DNA from: Hymenobacter sediminicola
GTDB taxonomy: Bacteria; Bacteroidota; Bacteroidia; Cytophagales; Hymenobacteraceae
NCBI RefSeq assembly: GCF_014250515.1
Contig: NZ_CP060202.1
Location: forward strand, 2,601,001-2,665,000
DNA: 64,000 nt
Direction of reading: 5' to 3'
Part shown: in pieces, positions 47,521 through 57,490 of the stretch
Numbering within the stretch: the first letter of the stretch is position 1
Layout of the letters: each line of letters begins with the position of its first letter
The notes under the pieces: model-generated
Told to the model about the DNA's origin: nothing
Database searches by the model: none
What the model saw: the letters and a program-made list of their open reading frames with translations, nothing else
Position numbers and translations under genes: made by a program

Positions 47521-49989
47521 ATGACTTCCTTTCCGACTTTCAGCCGGGCCATTCAGGGCCTGGGGTTCCTCGCTATGCTCTCTCCTTTGGCTGCCGCGGC
47601 CCAGCAGCCCACCGGTTCAGTCTCAGGTACGCTGCTCGACCAGACCAACGGCCAGCCTCTGCCCTTTGCCAACGTAATTGTGCTCCGCGCTCAGGATTCT
47701 ACGTTTGTGAGTGGGGCTCAAACCGGCGAAAATGGCACGTTTGAGCTAGCCTCGCTTGGACTGGGCAACTACTTGCTAAAGGCTTCGGCTATTGGCTACC
47801 AGGGGTTTCGCCGCCCCATTACTCTCACCAGTGCTAATCCCACCTTGCGCTTGGGCACCCTGAAAGTGGCCCCAACGGCTACCCAACTCAAAGGTGTAAC
47901 GGTCACCGGCGAGCGGGCTGCCGTAGAAGAAAGCTTGGACAAGAAAGTCATCAACGTGGAAAAGGACCTGAGCAGCGTGGGTGGCACGGCCGTGAACGTG
48001 CTGCAAAACGTGCCCAGTGTGGCCGTAGCGCCTGATGGCACGGTGAGCATGCGCGGTAGCTCCAACATCACCATCCTGATTGATGGGAAGCCCAGCCAAT
48101 CGGCTAATAGCGGGGCGGGCGGCAACCGGCTAGAACAGATTCCGGCCAGCTCTATTGAGAAAGTGGAAGTCGTGACTAATCCTTCGGCTCGCTACGATGC
48201 GGCCGGCAGTGGCGGCGTCATCAACATTATCCTGAAAAAGCAAAAGAAAGATGGCTGGAACGGGCAGGCCTCGGCTACGCTGGGCACCCGCGACAAATAC
48301 AACGGCAGCCTGAGCCTGAACCGCCGGGCCGGCAAAATGAACTGGTTTGGCTCGTATAACCTACAGGACAACCGCTACCGCAGCACTTCCCGCACCGACC
48401 AGACCAGCACTGTGGAAGGTACTACGCTGCTCATCAACCAGGATGGCCTGAACCAGCGCCACAACGTGAACCATTCTGGCCGCTTGGGCTTCGACTACAC
48501 TATTTCGCCGGAGCAGACCATTACGCTGACTGTGGAGCCTAACCTGAACCGCGGCCTCAATACCGGCACGCAGCTCGCCGACATCCGCAGCGCGCAGGGC
48601 TCCGACCGGATTGGCAGTGCTTTCAAAGTCACGGAAGACGTGAGCAACACGGACGCTTCGCTGGACTACCGCCGCACCTGGGAAGCCCATAAAGGCCGCG
48701 AGTTGACGGCCAACATTGCCTACACCAACCTCGACGCCGATGTGGTAGTGGGCCAGCGCAATACGTTTGGCTCAGAAGATTTGCGCGAGTGGAAGCAGGA
48801 CCTGCATGTAGATCTGAACGCCGCGGCTTACCAGGCCGACTATGTGCATCCGATTGGCGAAAAGGCCCGTTTTGAGGCCGGTGTGAAGGGCCAGGTAATG
48901 CTCAACGACGGTACCGACGACTTCCTGCGCCAGTATTCCGATACGCCCGGCTTCGAACGTCTCGCCGACCGGTCTTTTGCCTACTCATTCAAAGAGTATC
49001 AGCAGGCTGGCTATGCCACCTACCAGCAGACAATGGGCAAATGGAGTGCCCAGGGCGGCCTGCGGGCTGAATACACCAATACCAGCGGCGAAGTAGAGGG
49101 CGGCAAGGGTCCGTTCCGGCTGAGCTACCTCAACCTGTTCCCTTCGGCCACTGTGGCCCGCACACTTTCTACCGCCGACCAGCGCGTGCAGCTGAGCTAC
49201 TCGCGCCGCCTCAACCGCCCCGGTTTCATGCAGCTGCTGGCTTTCCCGCTCTACCAAGACCAGCGCAGCTACCGCATTGGCGACCCGACACTCCGCCCCG
49301 AATACATCAACGCATTTGAACTGGGGCACCAAATGACAATGGGCCAGACTTCGCTGAATACCACGCTATTTTACCGCCAGACCAACAATGCCATTCAGCG
49401 CCTGACGCGGGTGGATGAGGAGGCCACGCGCCTCTACGGCAACGGCGCCGTTATTACGGGCAGCTACTCCGACAACTTTGGGCAGGCTACCAGCATGGGC
49501 GCAGAACTCTCGCTGAACCACCCGCTGGCTAAGTGGTGGCGCCTGACGGCCAGCGGCTCGCTGTTCCAGACCAACGTCACGGCTGCTACCGGCAACGAAA
49601 CCAGCCGCCGCACCCTATCGGGCACGGGCCGCTTGATGAACACCTTTAATCCTACGCCCAAACTGGATGTGCAACTGACCGGCAACTACCGCGCGGCCGC
49701 CATTACGTCGCAGGGCCGGATTGCGCCGGTCGGCTCGGTGGAAGTGGCATTGCGCCAGCGCCTATTCGGCGACCGGGCGGCCCTCACGTTGCGGGTGAGC
49801 GACATTTTTAACACGCAGCGTAACCTCACGGAAGTATATGCAGCCGAAAACAACTTCCAGGCAACGTACTACAACAAGTGGGAAACGCGGGTAGGCTACC
49901 TAGGCTTCTCCTGGTACCTGGGCTCCACCAAGCCCCCGAAAAAGATTGAAAGCCAGCCTCAGGGTGGTGGTGGCGGCTTCGGAGGCTAA
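47521..49989 (+). CDS. TonB-dependent outer-membrane receptor with carboxypeptidase-regulatory-like N-domain
   Basis: 822 aa from ATG 47521 (MTSFPTFSRAIQGLGFLAML); the signal peptide ends near LAAAAQ. A carboxypeptidase-regulatory-like beta domain (about 32-115: SGTLLDQTNGQPLPFANVIV) precedes a plug (VNVLQNVPSVAVAPDGTVSM; ASSIEKVEVVTNPSARYDAA) and a C-terminal barrel with many aromatic beta strands, ending WYLGSTKPP and a Gly-rich tail. This is the OMP_b-brl family of receptors in Bacteroidota. The ligand is unknown. No SusD partner is adjacent, which is usual for this subfamily. Confidence 0.9.
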   Translation: MTSFPTFSRAIQGLGFLAMLSPLAAAAQQPTGSVSGTLLDQTNGQPLPFANVIVLRAQDSTFVSGAQTGENGTFELASLGLGNYLLKASAIGYQGFRRPITLTSANPTLRLGTLKVAPTATQLKGVTVTGERAAVEESLDKKVINVEKDLSSVGGTAVNVLQNVPSVAVAPDGTVSMRGSSNITILIDGKPSQSANSGAGGNRLEQIPASSIEKVEVVTNPSARYDAAGSGGVINIILKKQKKDGWNGQASATLGTRDKYNGSLSLNRRAGKMNWFGSYNLQDNRYRSTSRTDQTSTVEGTTLLINQDGLNQRHNVNHSGRLGFDYTISPEQTITLTVEPNLNRGLNTGTQLADIRSAQGSDRIGSAFKVTEDVSNTDASLDYRRTWEAHKGRELTANIAYTNLDADVVVGQRNTFGSEDLREWKQDLHVDLNAAAYQADYVHPIGEKARFEAGVKGQVMLNDGTDDFLRQYSDTPGFERLADRSFAYSFKEYQQAGYATYQQTMGKWSAQGGLRAEYTNTSGEVEGGKGPFRLSYLNLFPSATVARTLSTADQRVQLSYSRRLNRPGFMQLLAFPLYQDQRSYRIGDPTLRPEYINAFELGHQMTMGQTSLNTTLFYRQTNNAIQRLTRVDEEATRLYGNGAVITGSYSDNFGQATSMGAELSLNHPLAKWWRLTASGSLFQTNVTAATGNETSRRTLSGTGRLMNTFNPTPKLDVQLTGNYRAAAITSQGRIAPVGSVEVALRQRLFGDRAALTLRVSDIFNTQRNLTEVYAAENNFQATYYNKWETRVGYLGFSWYLGSTKPPKKIESQPQGGGGGFGG

Positions 49990-50372
49990 GCCCCGCAGAT
50001 TTAGGGCATAACCATTCCAACGGCTGTCTTAGCCAAAGCCTAAAAATTCTTTTTATCCTGCAGGCATCCCTTAGGCAACTACCCGCATCTTTCGAGCAGT
50101 TGCAGCATATCACAGCAGACAGCTAGCTACTTCTGCTTCTCCCCGACCCCGCGCTGATGGGCGGCCGCTTCCCTGACCGGCAAGCATGGCCAACCGCCCA
50201 ACAACGCCTCCCTGCTCCCGTGTAGCGGGGCATCGTCCCTGCCCGCTGGCCTAGCTGCCGGCCGGGCTCCGGGCCTGCCAACTCCCTTTTTTCCATTGCT
50301 CCCGCCAGATGAGCCGCTCCATGCCGAGCAGCCGACGGGCAGCGCCTTGTCTTCTTTTTCCTTTCCAAAGCC
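49990..50372. other. Non-coding gap after the receptor gene
   Basis: The 383-nt gap contains no credible ORF on either strand, no clear terminator with a T-run, and no promoter matching the Bacteroidota consensus. It is GC-rich and may be leader or decayed sequence. Confidence 0.5.
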
Positions 50373-50813
50373 ATGAAAAATTCCGTGCTGAACCGCTCCC
50401 TTCTGGGTATCATTGCTTCGCTGGCTGTGCTGCAACTCTCGGCCCACACCTTGGGCCACGGCACCGTAACAGGCAGCCTGCGCGACGGCGACACCAAAGA
50501 GCCGATTCCCTTCACCAGCATTGTAGTGCTGCGCGCCGCCGACCATCGGCTGGCAGCCGTAGGCACGACTGATGCCGAGGGCAATTTCAAGCTCAAATTT
50601 CTTCCCCTCGGCGACTACGTAATCCAATCGACGGCGCTTGGCTATCAACTGCAGCAGCCTGCCGTAACGTTTCGGCCTCTGAGCAACCGCCAGAAATTGG
50701 GTACGCTCACGCTGCAGTCGTTGTCGAGCCAGCCCCGGGTGCAGGCCCCGCGCCAGACAGTAGCCCAGCGCACCAGCTGCCCACCTGCTCCTAAGCTGGC
50801 AGTCCGGTCATAG
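50373..50813 (+). CDS. Exported free-standing carboxypeptidase-regulatory-like domain
   Basis: A 146-aa protein. The signal peptide (MKNSVLNRSLLGIIASLAVL) is cleaved near LSAHTLG. One carboxypeptidase-regulatory-like domain follows (VTGSLRDGDTKEPIPFTSIV ... GNFKLKFLPLGDYVIQSTAL), then a Pro/Arg/Gln-rich tail. The domain is similar to the N-terminal domain of the receptor 2.8 kb upstream, but no plug or barrel follows. It may be a free domain or a truncated receptor whose C-terminus has been lost. Confidence 0.75.
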   Translation: MKNSVLNRSLLGIIASLAVLQLSAHTLGHGTVTGSLRDGDTKEPIPFTSIVVLRAADHRLAAVGTTDAEGNFKLKFLPLGDYVIQSTALGYQLQQPAVTFRPLSNRQKLGTLTLQSLSSQPRVQAPRQTVAQRTSCPPAPKLAVRS

Positions 50814-50978
50814 ACAAAATAACGAAGTAGTTGATGGTCCTACGGCACCCTTTGGGCAGCTTGTAGGGCCATTACCTGTGAGAAGAAGCGTAGGCCAACG
50901 GGCCGGAACGCGGCGTGAGAGAGGCAGCCGGCCGCCGAGACTACAAAGTATCTGGCTGTGCCTGATCTTGCAGGTGCT

Positions 50979-51629
50979 ATGTCTGCTGCTTTCACTGCCC
51001 TGATTCTCTTTTTGTGCACTGGCGCGCTGGTCCCCGTAAACCGCCAGTTCCGCCAAACACCGGACGGTATCTTGGTATTCGTGGCTTCAAACGGCACGCA
51101 TACCGACGTGGTAGTGCCGCTGCAGGTGCCGCACACACAGGGGGCTAGTTGGTTCCGGCATTTGCCCGATTCCAGCTTCCACTCGCGTTTTGATGCCTAC
51201 GAGTATGCCGCCTTTGGCTGGGGCAGCGAGAAGTTTTACCTGGCCTCCTACAACCAACAGGTGCCTGGCCCAGCCACTGTGCTGCGCGCCTTGGTGCCGG
51301 GGCCTACGCTCATGCACGTGCGCTTTCTGCGTCACGCGCCACCAGCCGGCACTCATGTGGTAGCGGTGCACATCTCCCCTGCGCAATACCAGTTGCTTAC
51401 CGCCCAGATTGAGGCGGCTTTTCAGTCAGACAGCCTGAACCGCTACACCCTGCGTACTGCGGCCGGCTACACCGCCAACGACTTTTTCTTCCGGGCTACC
51501 GGCCGCTACCACGCGCTGCGCACCTGCAACGACTGGACCGTGCGCACTTTGCGCCGCGCCGGACTGCGGGTGCCGCTGAAGTCGCCGCTGGCGGCTCCGG
51601 TGCTGCATCAGGTGCGGCAGGCGAAGTAA
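50979..51629 (+). CDS. DUF2459 family protein
   Basis: 216 aa from ATG 50979 (MSAAFTALILFLCTGALVPV), which acts as a signal anchor. The body carries VFVASNGTHTDVVVPLQV, then YAAFGWGSEKFYLA, HVRFLRHAPP and RYHALRTCNDWTVRTLRRAG. The 'SNGxHTDxVxP' and 'TCNxW' motifs match DUF2459, a conserved family of unknown function that may be related to cysteine peptidases (Cys in TCN, His in GTHTD). It is upstream of hisS with its own gap. Confidence 0.75.
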   Translation: MSAAFTALILFLCTGALVPVNRQFRQTPDGILVFVASNGTHTDVVVPLQVPHTQGASWFRHLPDSSFHSRFDAYEYAAFGWGSEKFYLASYNQQVPGPATVLRALVPGPTLMHVRFLRHAPPAGTHVVAVHISPAQYQLLTAQIEAAFQSDSLNRYTLRTAAGYTANDFFFRATGRYHALRTCNDWTVRTLRRAGLRVPLKSPLAAPVLHQVRQAK

Positions 51630-51641
51630 GCTGCTGGTTGT

Positions 51642-51649
51642 ACCTTCGC
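51642..51649 (+). promoter_or_regulatory. Likely -7 box before hisS
   Basis: TACCTTCG, a 7/8 match to TAnnTTTG, lies 23 nt upstream of the ATG at 51673. Confidence 0.4.
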
Positions 51650-51672
51650 GCCATCATTCCGCATTGTTTCTG

Positions 51673-53097
51673 ATGAGCGTTCAAAAACCCAGCATTCCGC
51701 AAGGCACCCGCGACTTTGGCCCGGCCGTAGTGGCCCGCCGCAACTATATTTTCGGCATTATCCGTCGCGTGTTCGAGAAGTTCGGCTACGCTCCGCTTGA
51801 AACGCCTACGCTCGAAAACCTGTCGGTGCTGACCGGCAAGTACGGCGAAGAAGGCGACCAGCTGCTGTTCAAGGTGTTGAACTCGGGCAACTTTTTGAAA
51901 AAGCAGAAGGGTGACGTTATCAAGGAGGAAGTGACGCCTGACGACCTGCTGGCCGGCCCCAAAAAGGTGTTGCCCAAAATTGCCGAAAAAGGCCTGCGCT
52001 ACGACCTCACAGTGCCTTTCGCGCGCTACGTGGTGATGAACCGCGGCACACTCACGTTCCCCTTCAAACGCTACCAGATACAGCCGGTATGGCGCGCCGA
52101 CCGGCCCCAGCGCGGCCGCTACCGCGAGTTCTACCAGTGCGACGCTGACGTGGTAGGCACCGACTCGCTGCTCTGCGAGGCGGAAATTGTGCTGATGATG
52201 AGCGAGGTGCTAAATGCGCTGGGCCTCACGGAGCACACCATCAAAATTAACCACCGCCGCGTGCTGGGCGCTATTTATCAGGCGCTGGGCGGCGAAGGCA
52301 CCGAAACAGACCTGTTCACGGCCATCGACAAGCTCGACAAGATTGGGCGCGATGGAGTGGAAAAAGAGCTGGCGGGCCGTGGCTTTTCGGAAGAGGCTAC
52401 CGTGCGCCTGTTCGATTTGCTGGGCGTAGAGGGTAGCTTCGAGGAGAAGCTGGAGCGCCTGCTAGCCGGTTTCGTGACGGCCGGCGTAGATGCCGACAAT
52501 GCCACCGCCGACGGCTACAAAGGCCTGCAGGACCTGAAACGCGTGCTGGACTACCTGCGCGACTTCGGCTTCGATAAGTTCGAAAACCTAGATTTTGATG
52601 TGACGCTGGCCCGCGGCCTGAGCTACTACACCGGCTGCATCTTCGAAATCAAGATCAACAACGTGAACATGAGCAGCGTGAGCGGCGGCGGCCGCTACGA
52701 TAACCTCACGGGCGCATTCGGGCTACCGGGCGTGTCAGGCGTAGGCTTCTCGTTCGGTGTAGACCGGCTCTACGACTGCCTGGAGGAGTTGAACCTGTTC
52801 CCGCCCAATGCCGCTACTACCACGCGCTGCCTCGTGGCCAACTTTGACGAGGAAGGCGAACGGACTATGCTTTCCGTGCTGCGCCAACTGCGCGAAACTG
52901 GCATTTCCAGCGAGCTGTATCCGGAAACAGGCAAGCTGGGCCGGCAGTTTAAGTACGCCGATGCCAAAGGCATTCCGTTTGTGCTATTGCAGGGCTCCGA
53001 AGAGCGTGCCGTCGGCCAATTCAAGCTCAAAACCATGAGCACCGGCCACGAGCAGACGCTCACCCTGGCCGAGGTGCTGGCCGAATTGACGAAGTAA
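51673..53097 (+). CDS. hisS: Histidyl-tRNA synthetase
   Basis: 474 aa from ATG 51673 (MSVQKPSIPQGTRDFGPAVV). Class II motifs are clear: GTRDF at the N-terminus, motif 2 (YQIQPVWRADRPQRGRYREF), the histidine-A motif (LARGLSYYTGCIFE, about 317-330), motif 3 (GVGFSFGVDRLYDCL) and a C-terminal anticodon-binding domain (about 380-474). It charges tRNA-His. Its neighbour hutH also concerns histidine, but the terminator between them suggests separate transcripts. Confidence 0.97.
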   Translation: MSVQKPSIPQGTRDFGPAVVARRNYIFGIIRRVFEKFGYAPLETPTLENLSVLTGKYGEEGDQLLFKVLNSGNFLKKQKGDVIKEEVTPDDLLAGPKKVLPKIAEKGLRYDLTVPFARYVVMNRGTLTFPFKRYQIQPVWRADRPQRGRYREFYQCDADVVGTDSLLCEAEIVLMMSEVLNALGLTEHTIKINHRRVLGAIYQALGGEGTETDLFTAIDKLDKIGRDGVEKELAGRGFSEEATVRLFDLLGVEGSFEEKLERLLAGFVTAGVDADNATADGYKGLQDLKRVLDYLRDFGFDKFENLDFDVTLARGLSYYTGCIFEIKINNVNMSSVSGGGRYDNLTGAFGLPGVSGVGFSFGVDRLYDCLEELNLFPPNAATTTRCLVANFDEEGERTMLSVLRQLRETGISSELYPETGKLGRQFKYADAKGIPFVLLQGSEERAVGQFKLKTMSTGHEQTLTLAEVLAELTK

Positions 53098-53112
53098 AAG
53101 GCTTCTACAGAT

Positions 53113-53156
53113 GAAGGTCCGGCTTTGCTTTGGCAAAGCCGGACCTTCTATTTTTT
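53113..53156 (+). terminator. Terminator after hisS
   Basis: GAAGGTCCGGCTTTGC (53113-53128) pairs perfectly with GCAAAGCCGGACCTTC (53133-53148) and is followed by TATTTTTT. Confidence 0.9.
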
Positions 53157-53228
53157 GTTCGGCAGGAAAAAACGGACTTTTGGGATTACACCCCGGCACC
53201 ACCCGCCGCCCATCCTGTATTCCACCCC

Positions 53229-54725
53229 ATGTCCCACGAGTACGCCCTCACGCCTTCCTCCCACCTGAGCCTTGACACCTTGGCCCAGCTGCTGGGGCAG
53301 GAAACCCGCCTCACCCTTTCCGCCGAAGCCCGCCAGCGCATCGAGCACTGCCACTCCTACCTGCACAACCGGCTAGAGCACTCCGATGCGCCAGTGTATG
53401 GCATCAATACCGGGTTTGGCTCGCTCTGCGACAAAAGCATTTCGCCCGAAGACCGGGGCCAGCTCCAGACCAACCTGATGATGTCGCACGCTTGCGGCAC
53501 AGGCGAGGAAGTGCCCTCCGACATCGTGAAAACCATGTTGCTGCTGAAGGCTCAGAGTCTGAGCTACGGCCACAGCGGTGTGCAACTGGCTACCGTGCAG
53601 CGCCTGCTGGACATGTACAACCGCGACATGCTGCCGGTGGTGTACCAGCAAGGCTCGTTGGGGGCCAGCGGCGACCTGGCTCCGCTGGCGCATCTGTGCT
53701 TACCGCTGCTGGGCTTGGGCGAGGTAAACTACCAGGGCTACCGCCTGGCCGCTGCCGACGCACTTAGCCTGTTCAGCTGGGAGCCACTCACGCTGGAGGC
53801 TAAGGAAGGATTGGCGCTGCTGAACGGCACGCAGTTTATGCTGGCTTATGCCGTGCACGAGCTGCTACGCACGCGCCGCCTGTTGAATGCCGCCGACGTT
53901 ATCGGGGCCCTGTCATTGGAGGCGTTTGATGGCCGTGCCGAACCGTTTGATGAGCGCCTGCACCGCATCCGGCCCCATGCCGGCCAACTGACGGTAGCAC
54001 GCCGTATTCGGGAGCAACTTGTTGGTTCAGAACTGCAGCAGCAGCCCAAAACCGCCGTGCAGGACCCTTACTCTTTCCGGTGCATGCCGCAGGTGCACGG
54101 CGCCTCCCGCGACGCCTTGGCTTATGTGGAGCAGGTGATAGAAACCGAGTGCAATGCCGTCACCGACAACCCCAACCTTTTCCCCGACGACGACCTGATC
54201 CTGAGCGGCGGCAACTTTCACGGGCAGCCGCTGGCCCTAGCCCTGGACATGCTGGCCATTGCCACAGCCGAAATCGGGAGTATTTCGGAGCGGCGGGTGT
54301 ACCAGCTCATCAGCGGGCAGCGCGGGTTGCCACCTTTCCTGGTAGCCGAGCCCGGCCTCAATTCCGGATTCATGATTCCGCAATACACCGCCGCTGGTAT
54401 TGTGAGCCAAAACAAACAGCTCTGCACCCCGGCATCAGTAGACAGCATTGTGAGCAGCAACGGCCAGGAAGACCACGTGAGCATGGGCTCCAACGCGGCT
54501 ACTAAGGCTCTCCGCGTGGTCCAGAACGTAGAGCAGGTGCTGGGTATCGAGTTGCTGAACGCAGCCCAGGCGCTGGCCTTCCGCCGCCCCGCCCGCAGCT
54601 CCGAGGCGCTGGAACAGGTAGTGGCAGCTTTCCGAGAGCAGGTCAATTTCGTGAGCCGGGACCGGGTGCTCTACCCTGATCTGCACGCCGCCGCCGCCTT
54701 CGTGCGCAGCTACCAGTGGTCCTGA
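53229..54725 (+). CDS. hutH: Histidine ammonia-lyase
   Basis: 498 aa from ATG 53229 (MSHEYALTPSSHLSLDTLAQ). The MIO prosthetic-group motif is QGSLGASGDLAPLAH with A146-S147-G148. Further active-site segments are YGINTGFG (57-64) and VTDNPNLFPDDD, with QEDHVSMGSNAA near the end. It deaminates histidine to urocanate, the first step of the Hut pathway. No hutU, hutI or hutG is in the window. The start after the terminator and the family's usual N-terminus agree. Confidence 0.93.
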   Translation: MSHEYALTPSSHLSLDTLAQLLGQETRLTLSAEARQRIEHCHSYLHNRLEHSDAPVYGINTGFGSLCDKSISPEDRGQLQTNLMMSHACGTGEEVPSDIVKTMLLLKAQSLSYGHSGVQLATVQRLLDMYNRDMLPVVYQQGSLGASGDLAPLAHLCLPLLGLGEVNYQGYRLAAADALSLFSWEPLTLEAKEGLALLNGTQFMLAYAVHELLRTRRLLNAADVIGALSLEAFDGRAEPFDERLHRIRPHAGQLTVARRIREQLVGSELQQQPKTAVQDPYSFRCMPQVHGASRDALAYVEQVIETECNAVTDNPNLFPDDDLILSGGNFHGQPLALALDMLAIATAEIGSISERRVYQLISGQRGLPPFLVAEPGLNSGFMIPQYTAAGIVSQNKQLCTPASVDSIVSSNGQEDHVSMGSNAATKALRVVQNVEQVLGIELLNAAQALAFRRPARSSEALEQVVAAFREQVNFVSRDRVLYPDLHAAAAFVRSYQWS

Positions 54726-54820
54726 TGCAGTAGTTGTTGCTCCGAGTATGCGGAACAAAGCGGTTAACACGTTATCCGTTTGCATCTTGCCTGCCGCTAC
54801 CCAATTTTATCCGCCAGCCT

Positions 54821-56788
54821 ATGCGTTCTGCTAACTACTTCTACCTGCTGCTACTGTTCGTCGGAATAGTGTTGGCTGCCAATTCGCCCACTCTGGCGCA
54901 ACCTTGTGCGGCCACTCCCGGTCAGCCGGCCTGCACCTTTGTGGCCGTAGATGTGCAGACCAACCAGATTGTGGAGAAGCTGTGCGTAGGCCGCACCGTG
55001 CGTTTTGATTTGTGCTCTGGCCGGCAGCCACTGGTATACACTTACCAAATACTGCCGGGCTCCGCAGCGTACCCGAACCCCTGCGGCGGCCCTGGCTTTC
55101 TGCAGTCGCCCGTCACGTATACGCCCACCACCATTGGTCCCATCACGGTTACCGAAAATGGGCAGCCTTGTACAGGCTGCGGTGCCGGCACCATTTATTT
55201 CCGGGAGTTTGAAGTTTTCGACAACCCGGCTCCCGCCTTTACTACTACGGCCTGCTCCCCCGGCTTTGTGCAGGTAACACTGCCGGGTGCACCCTACGAC
55301 AGCTATACCGTCCAGATTGGCAGCAGCGTACTACCGGCGCCCCGCGGCCAAACCATCACCTACCCAGTGCCGGCTGGCGCCACCAGCATCACGGTAGCAG
55401 GTGTATACAGCGACAATGCCTTGTGCACGCGCTCTGCTACCCAAACTCTGCCGCAGCTGGCCACACCGGGTCCGTTGGCTATTCAGAATATCACGCTGCA
55501 AGGCACTACTGCCCAGCTTACCGTGGCGCCCCTTACAGCCGGCTACCGCTACACGGTGGAGCGGGCCGACTTTGCTTCTCCCACCGCCTTTCAGACGGTG
55601 ACGGCCGCAACGCCTACCGGGCTTACGGGCTTCACGATACCTGGCGCCACGGCTGGCTTCTACCGTATCCGCCGCGCCGACGACTGCCAACAGGCCTTGG
55701 CTGTATCTGACCCCATCAGCACGCTTACGCTCACTGTGCAGGCTGCTGAACGCCGCAATGAGCTGGCCTGGCAACTAGGCACTAACCCCGGCAGCTATGA
55801 ACTGACGCGCACTCCCGCCCTCCCGCCGGGTATCGTATTGTCGCCGGCGGCGCGCACCTACACCGATACGGCCGTGGCCTGCGGTATCACCTACACGTAC
55901 CGTCTCACGGCCCGCTACCCAGGCAGCGTGTCATCGGTTTCCAATGAAGTAGCAGTGCGGGCTACGGCCACGCAGGCGCCCCCTGTTCCACGGCTGCTGG
56001 CCACATTTGATGAGCGCAACCGGGTGATGCTAACCGCATCCGTAGCCCGCTTTCCAACTACCGGTCAGCTCACCTATCTGCGCGACGGAACTTCAATAGG
56101 CTCCACTCCCGCCCGCACCCGCCTCGATTCGCTGCAGACCTATTCGCCTGCGGCGGCTCCCTGCTACCAGGTGCGGTTTGAGGACGACTGCAACAACCGC
56201 TCCTCCGACAGTGCGCCCTTTTGCCCAGCGGTACTGGCCGCCGAACTGGCCGACCCGCGTGGTTCCTCAGTGCGCCTGCTATGGTCGAAGCTGCGGGGGG
56301 CACCCGCTACCACAGCGCAGGACACGCTGCGCTACCGCCTATTGGTTCTGAACCCCGATAATACAGTACGCAATGCAGTAGCTGTAAGCTCACGGGGCAC
56401 TTACCTCGACCTGCTGCCACCCACTGACCTGCAGGCCGTGCGCTACCGGCTGGAAGTAACGGGCGGCGGGCTTCCGGCTCCCAGCTATTCCAATATTGCC
56501 AGTGTGGTCCGCCGCCTGGAGGCCTACGTTCCTACTGCTTTCACGCCCAACGGCGACGGCCTGAACGACGTGCTGGAGGTGAAGGGCCGCTTTCTGAAAA
56601 CCTACACCTTCACCGTGGTTGACCGCAACGGGCAGGAAGTATTCCGGGGCACCGACCGAACTCAGGCCTGGGATGGGCGCATCCGCAACGAGAAGCCCGT
56701 GCAGGGTGCTTACGTCTGGCGGTTTGAAGCCCGCGACGCAGCCGGTCAAACGGTTGTGCAACACGGCACCGTCACGATTCTGCAGTAA
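54821..56788 (+). CDS. Secreted multi-domain protein with T9SS type-B sorting domain
   Basis: 655 aa from ATG 54821 (MRSANYFYLLLLFVGIVLAA), with a cleavable signal peptide. The body has Ig/fibronectin-like beta domains rich in Thr, Pro and paired Cys. The C-terminal 90 residues carry the CHU_C/TIGR04131-type sorting domain, YVPTAFTPNGDGLNDVLEVK ... VVDRNGQEVFRG ... AWDGRIRNEKPVQGAYVWRF. Proteins of this kind are exported by the type IX system and bound to or released from the cell surface. The function of the front domains is unknown. Confidence 0.9.
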   Translation: MRSANYFYLLLLFVGIVLAANSPTLAQPCAATPGQPACTFVAVDVQTNQIVEKLCVGRTVRFDLCSGRQPLVYTYQILPGSAAYPNPCGGPGFLQSPVTYTPTTIGPITVTENGQPCTGCGAGTIYFREFEVFDNPAPAFTTTACSPGFVQVTLPGAPYDSYTVQIGSSVLPAPRGQTITYPVPAGATSITVAGVYSDNALCTRSATQTLPQLATPGPLAIQNITLQGTTAQLTVAPLTAGYRYTVERADFASPTAFQTVTAATPTGLTGFTIPGATAGFYRIRRADDCQQALAVSDPISTLTLTVQAAERRNELAWQLGTNPGSYELTRTPALPPGIVLSPAARTYTDTAVACGITYTYRLTARYPGSVSSVSNEVAVRATATQAPPVPRLLATFDERNRVMLTASVARFPTTGQLTYLRDGTSIGSTPARTRLDSLQTYSPAAAPCYQVRFEDDCNNRSSDSAPFCPAVLAAELADPRGSSVRLLWSKLRGAPATTAQDTLRYRLLVLNPDNTVRNAVAVSSRGTYLDLLPPTDLQAVRYRLEVTGGGLPAPSYSNIASVVRRLEAYVPTAFTPNGDGLNDVLEVKGRFLKTYTFTVVDRNGQEVFRGTDRTQAWDGRIRNEKPVQGAYVWRFEARDAAGQTVVQHGTVTILQ

Positions 56789-56871
56789 GTGGGAGTGCTG
56801 CGCCGGCTGGCATGGCCCGTCCGCTGTTTGGAGGCCGCACCAGCATAGTGGGCAAATTTGGGGCGAAGCGG

Positions 56872-56879
56872 TAAATTTG
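56872..56879 (+). promoter_or_regulatory. Bacteroidota -7 box before the phytochrome operon
   Basis: TAAATTTG is an exact TAnnTTTG, 47 nt before the heme-oxygenase ATG at 56927. A TTTG 11 bp upstream is too close for a normal -33 box. Confidence 0.45.
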
Positions 56880-56926
56880 CTTTTCTTCCGGCTCCGCAAA
56901 CCCTACTCCGGGCCTTATCATCCTGC

Positions 56927-57490
56927 ATGACGAATCCTCCTGCTTCAACCGGCATTTTGCACCGGCTACGAACTGAAACCCGCCCTTACCACGATGCGCT
57001 GGAGCAAAACCGTTTCAACCGAGAACTGACGGCTGGCACCCTGACGCCGGAAGCTACTGAGCATTTTCTGGCAAAGATGTACGGGTTTCTGAAGCCCTAC
57101 GAAGACCAGCTTCGGCAGCACCACTTTGCACCGGAATGGGCCATAGAGCAGCGTTACCGCGCCCACCTCATTCTGCAGGACCTACCCGCCAATGCGGCTG
57201 CGCTTCCCCTTTGCCCAGCTTTGCCGCCGCTGCACACTTGGCCGCAGCTGCTGGGTGCCATGTACGTGCTGGAAGGATCTACTCTGGGCGGACAGGTAAT
57301 TGCGAAGCAACTCGCTAAGGCGGCTATTCCAGCCCGCACTTACTTTAGTGGCTACGCCGAACGGACTGGTCCGATGTGGAAGTCGTTCTGCCAGCTGCTG
57401 AGTCAGGCCGTCACTCCCGAAAATGAAGATGAAGTGGTGGCGTCAGCGGGCCACACCTTTCAACACCTTGACGCCTGGATTACTACTTGA
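56927..57490 (+). CDS. bphO: Biliverdin-producing heme oxygenase (BphO-like)
   Basis: 187 aa from ATG 56927 (MTNPPASTGILHRLRTETRP). The proximal heme-ligand candidate is His 22 in TRPYHDALEQNRFN, and the distal-helix Gly-rich motif is MYVLEGSTLGGQVI. It opens heme to biliverdin, CO and iron. Its TGA overlaps the ATG of the phytochrome gene, so the two are coupled: it makes the chromophore for the photoreceptor. Confidence 0.9.
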   Translation: MTNPPASTGILHRLRTETRPYHDALEQNRFNRELTAGTLTPEATEHFLAKMYGFLKPYEDQLRQHHFAPEWAIEQRYRAHLILQDLPANAAALPLCPALPPLHTWPQLLGAMYVLEGSTLGGQVIAKQLAKAAIPARTYFSGYAERTGPMWKSFCQLLSQAVTPENEDEVVASAGHTFQHLDAWITT

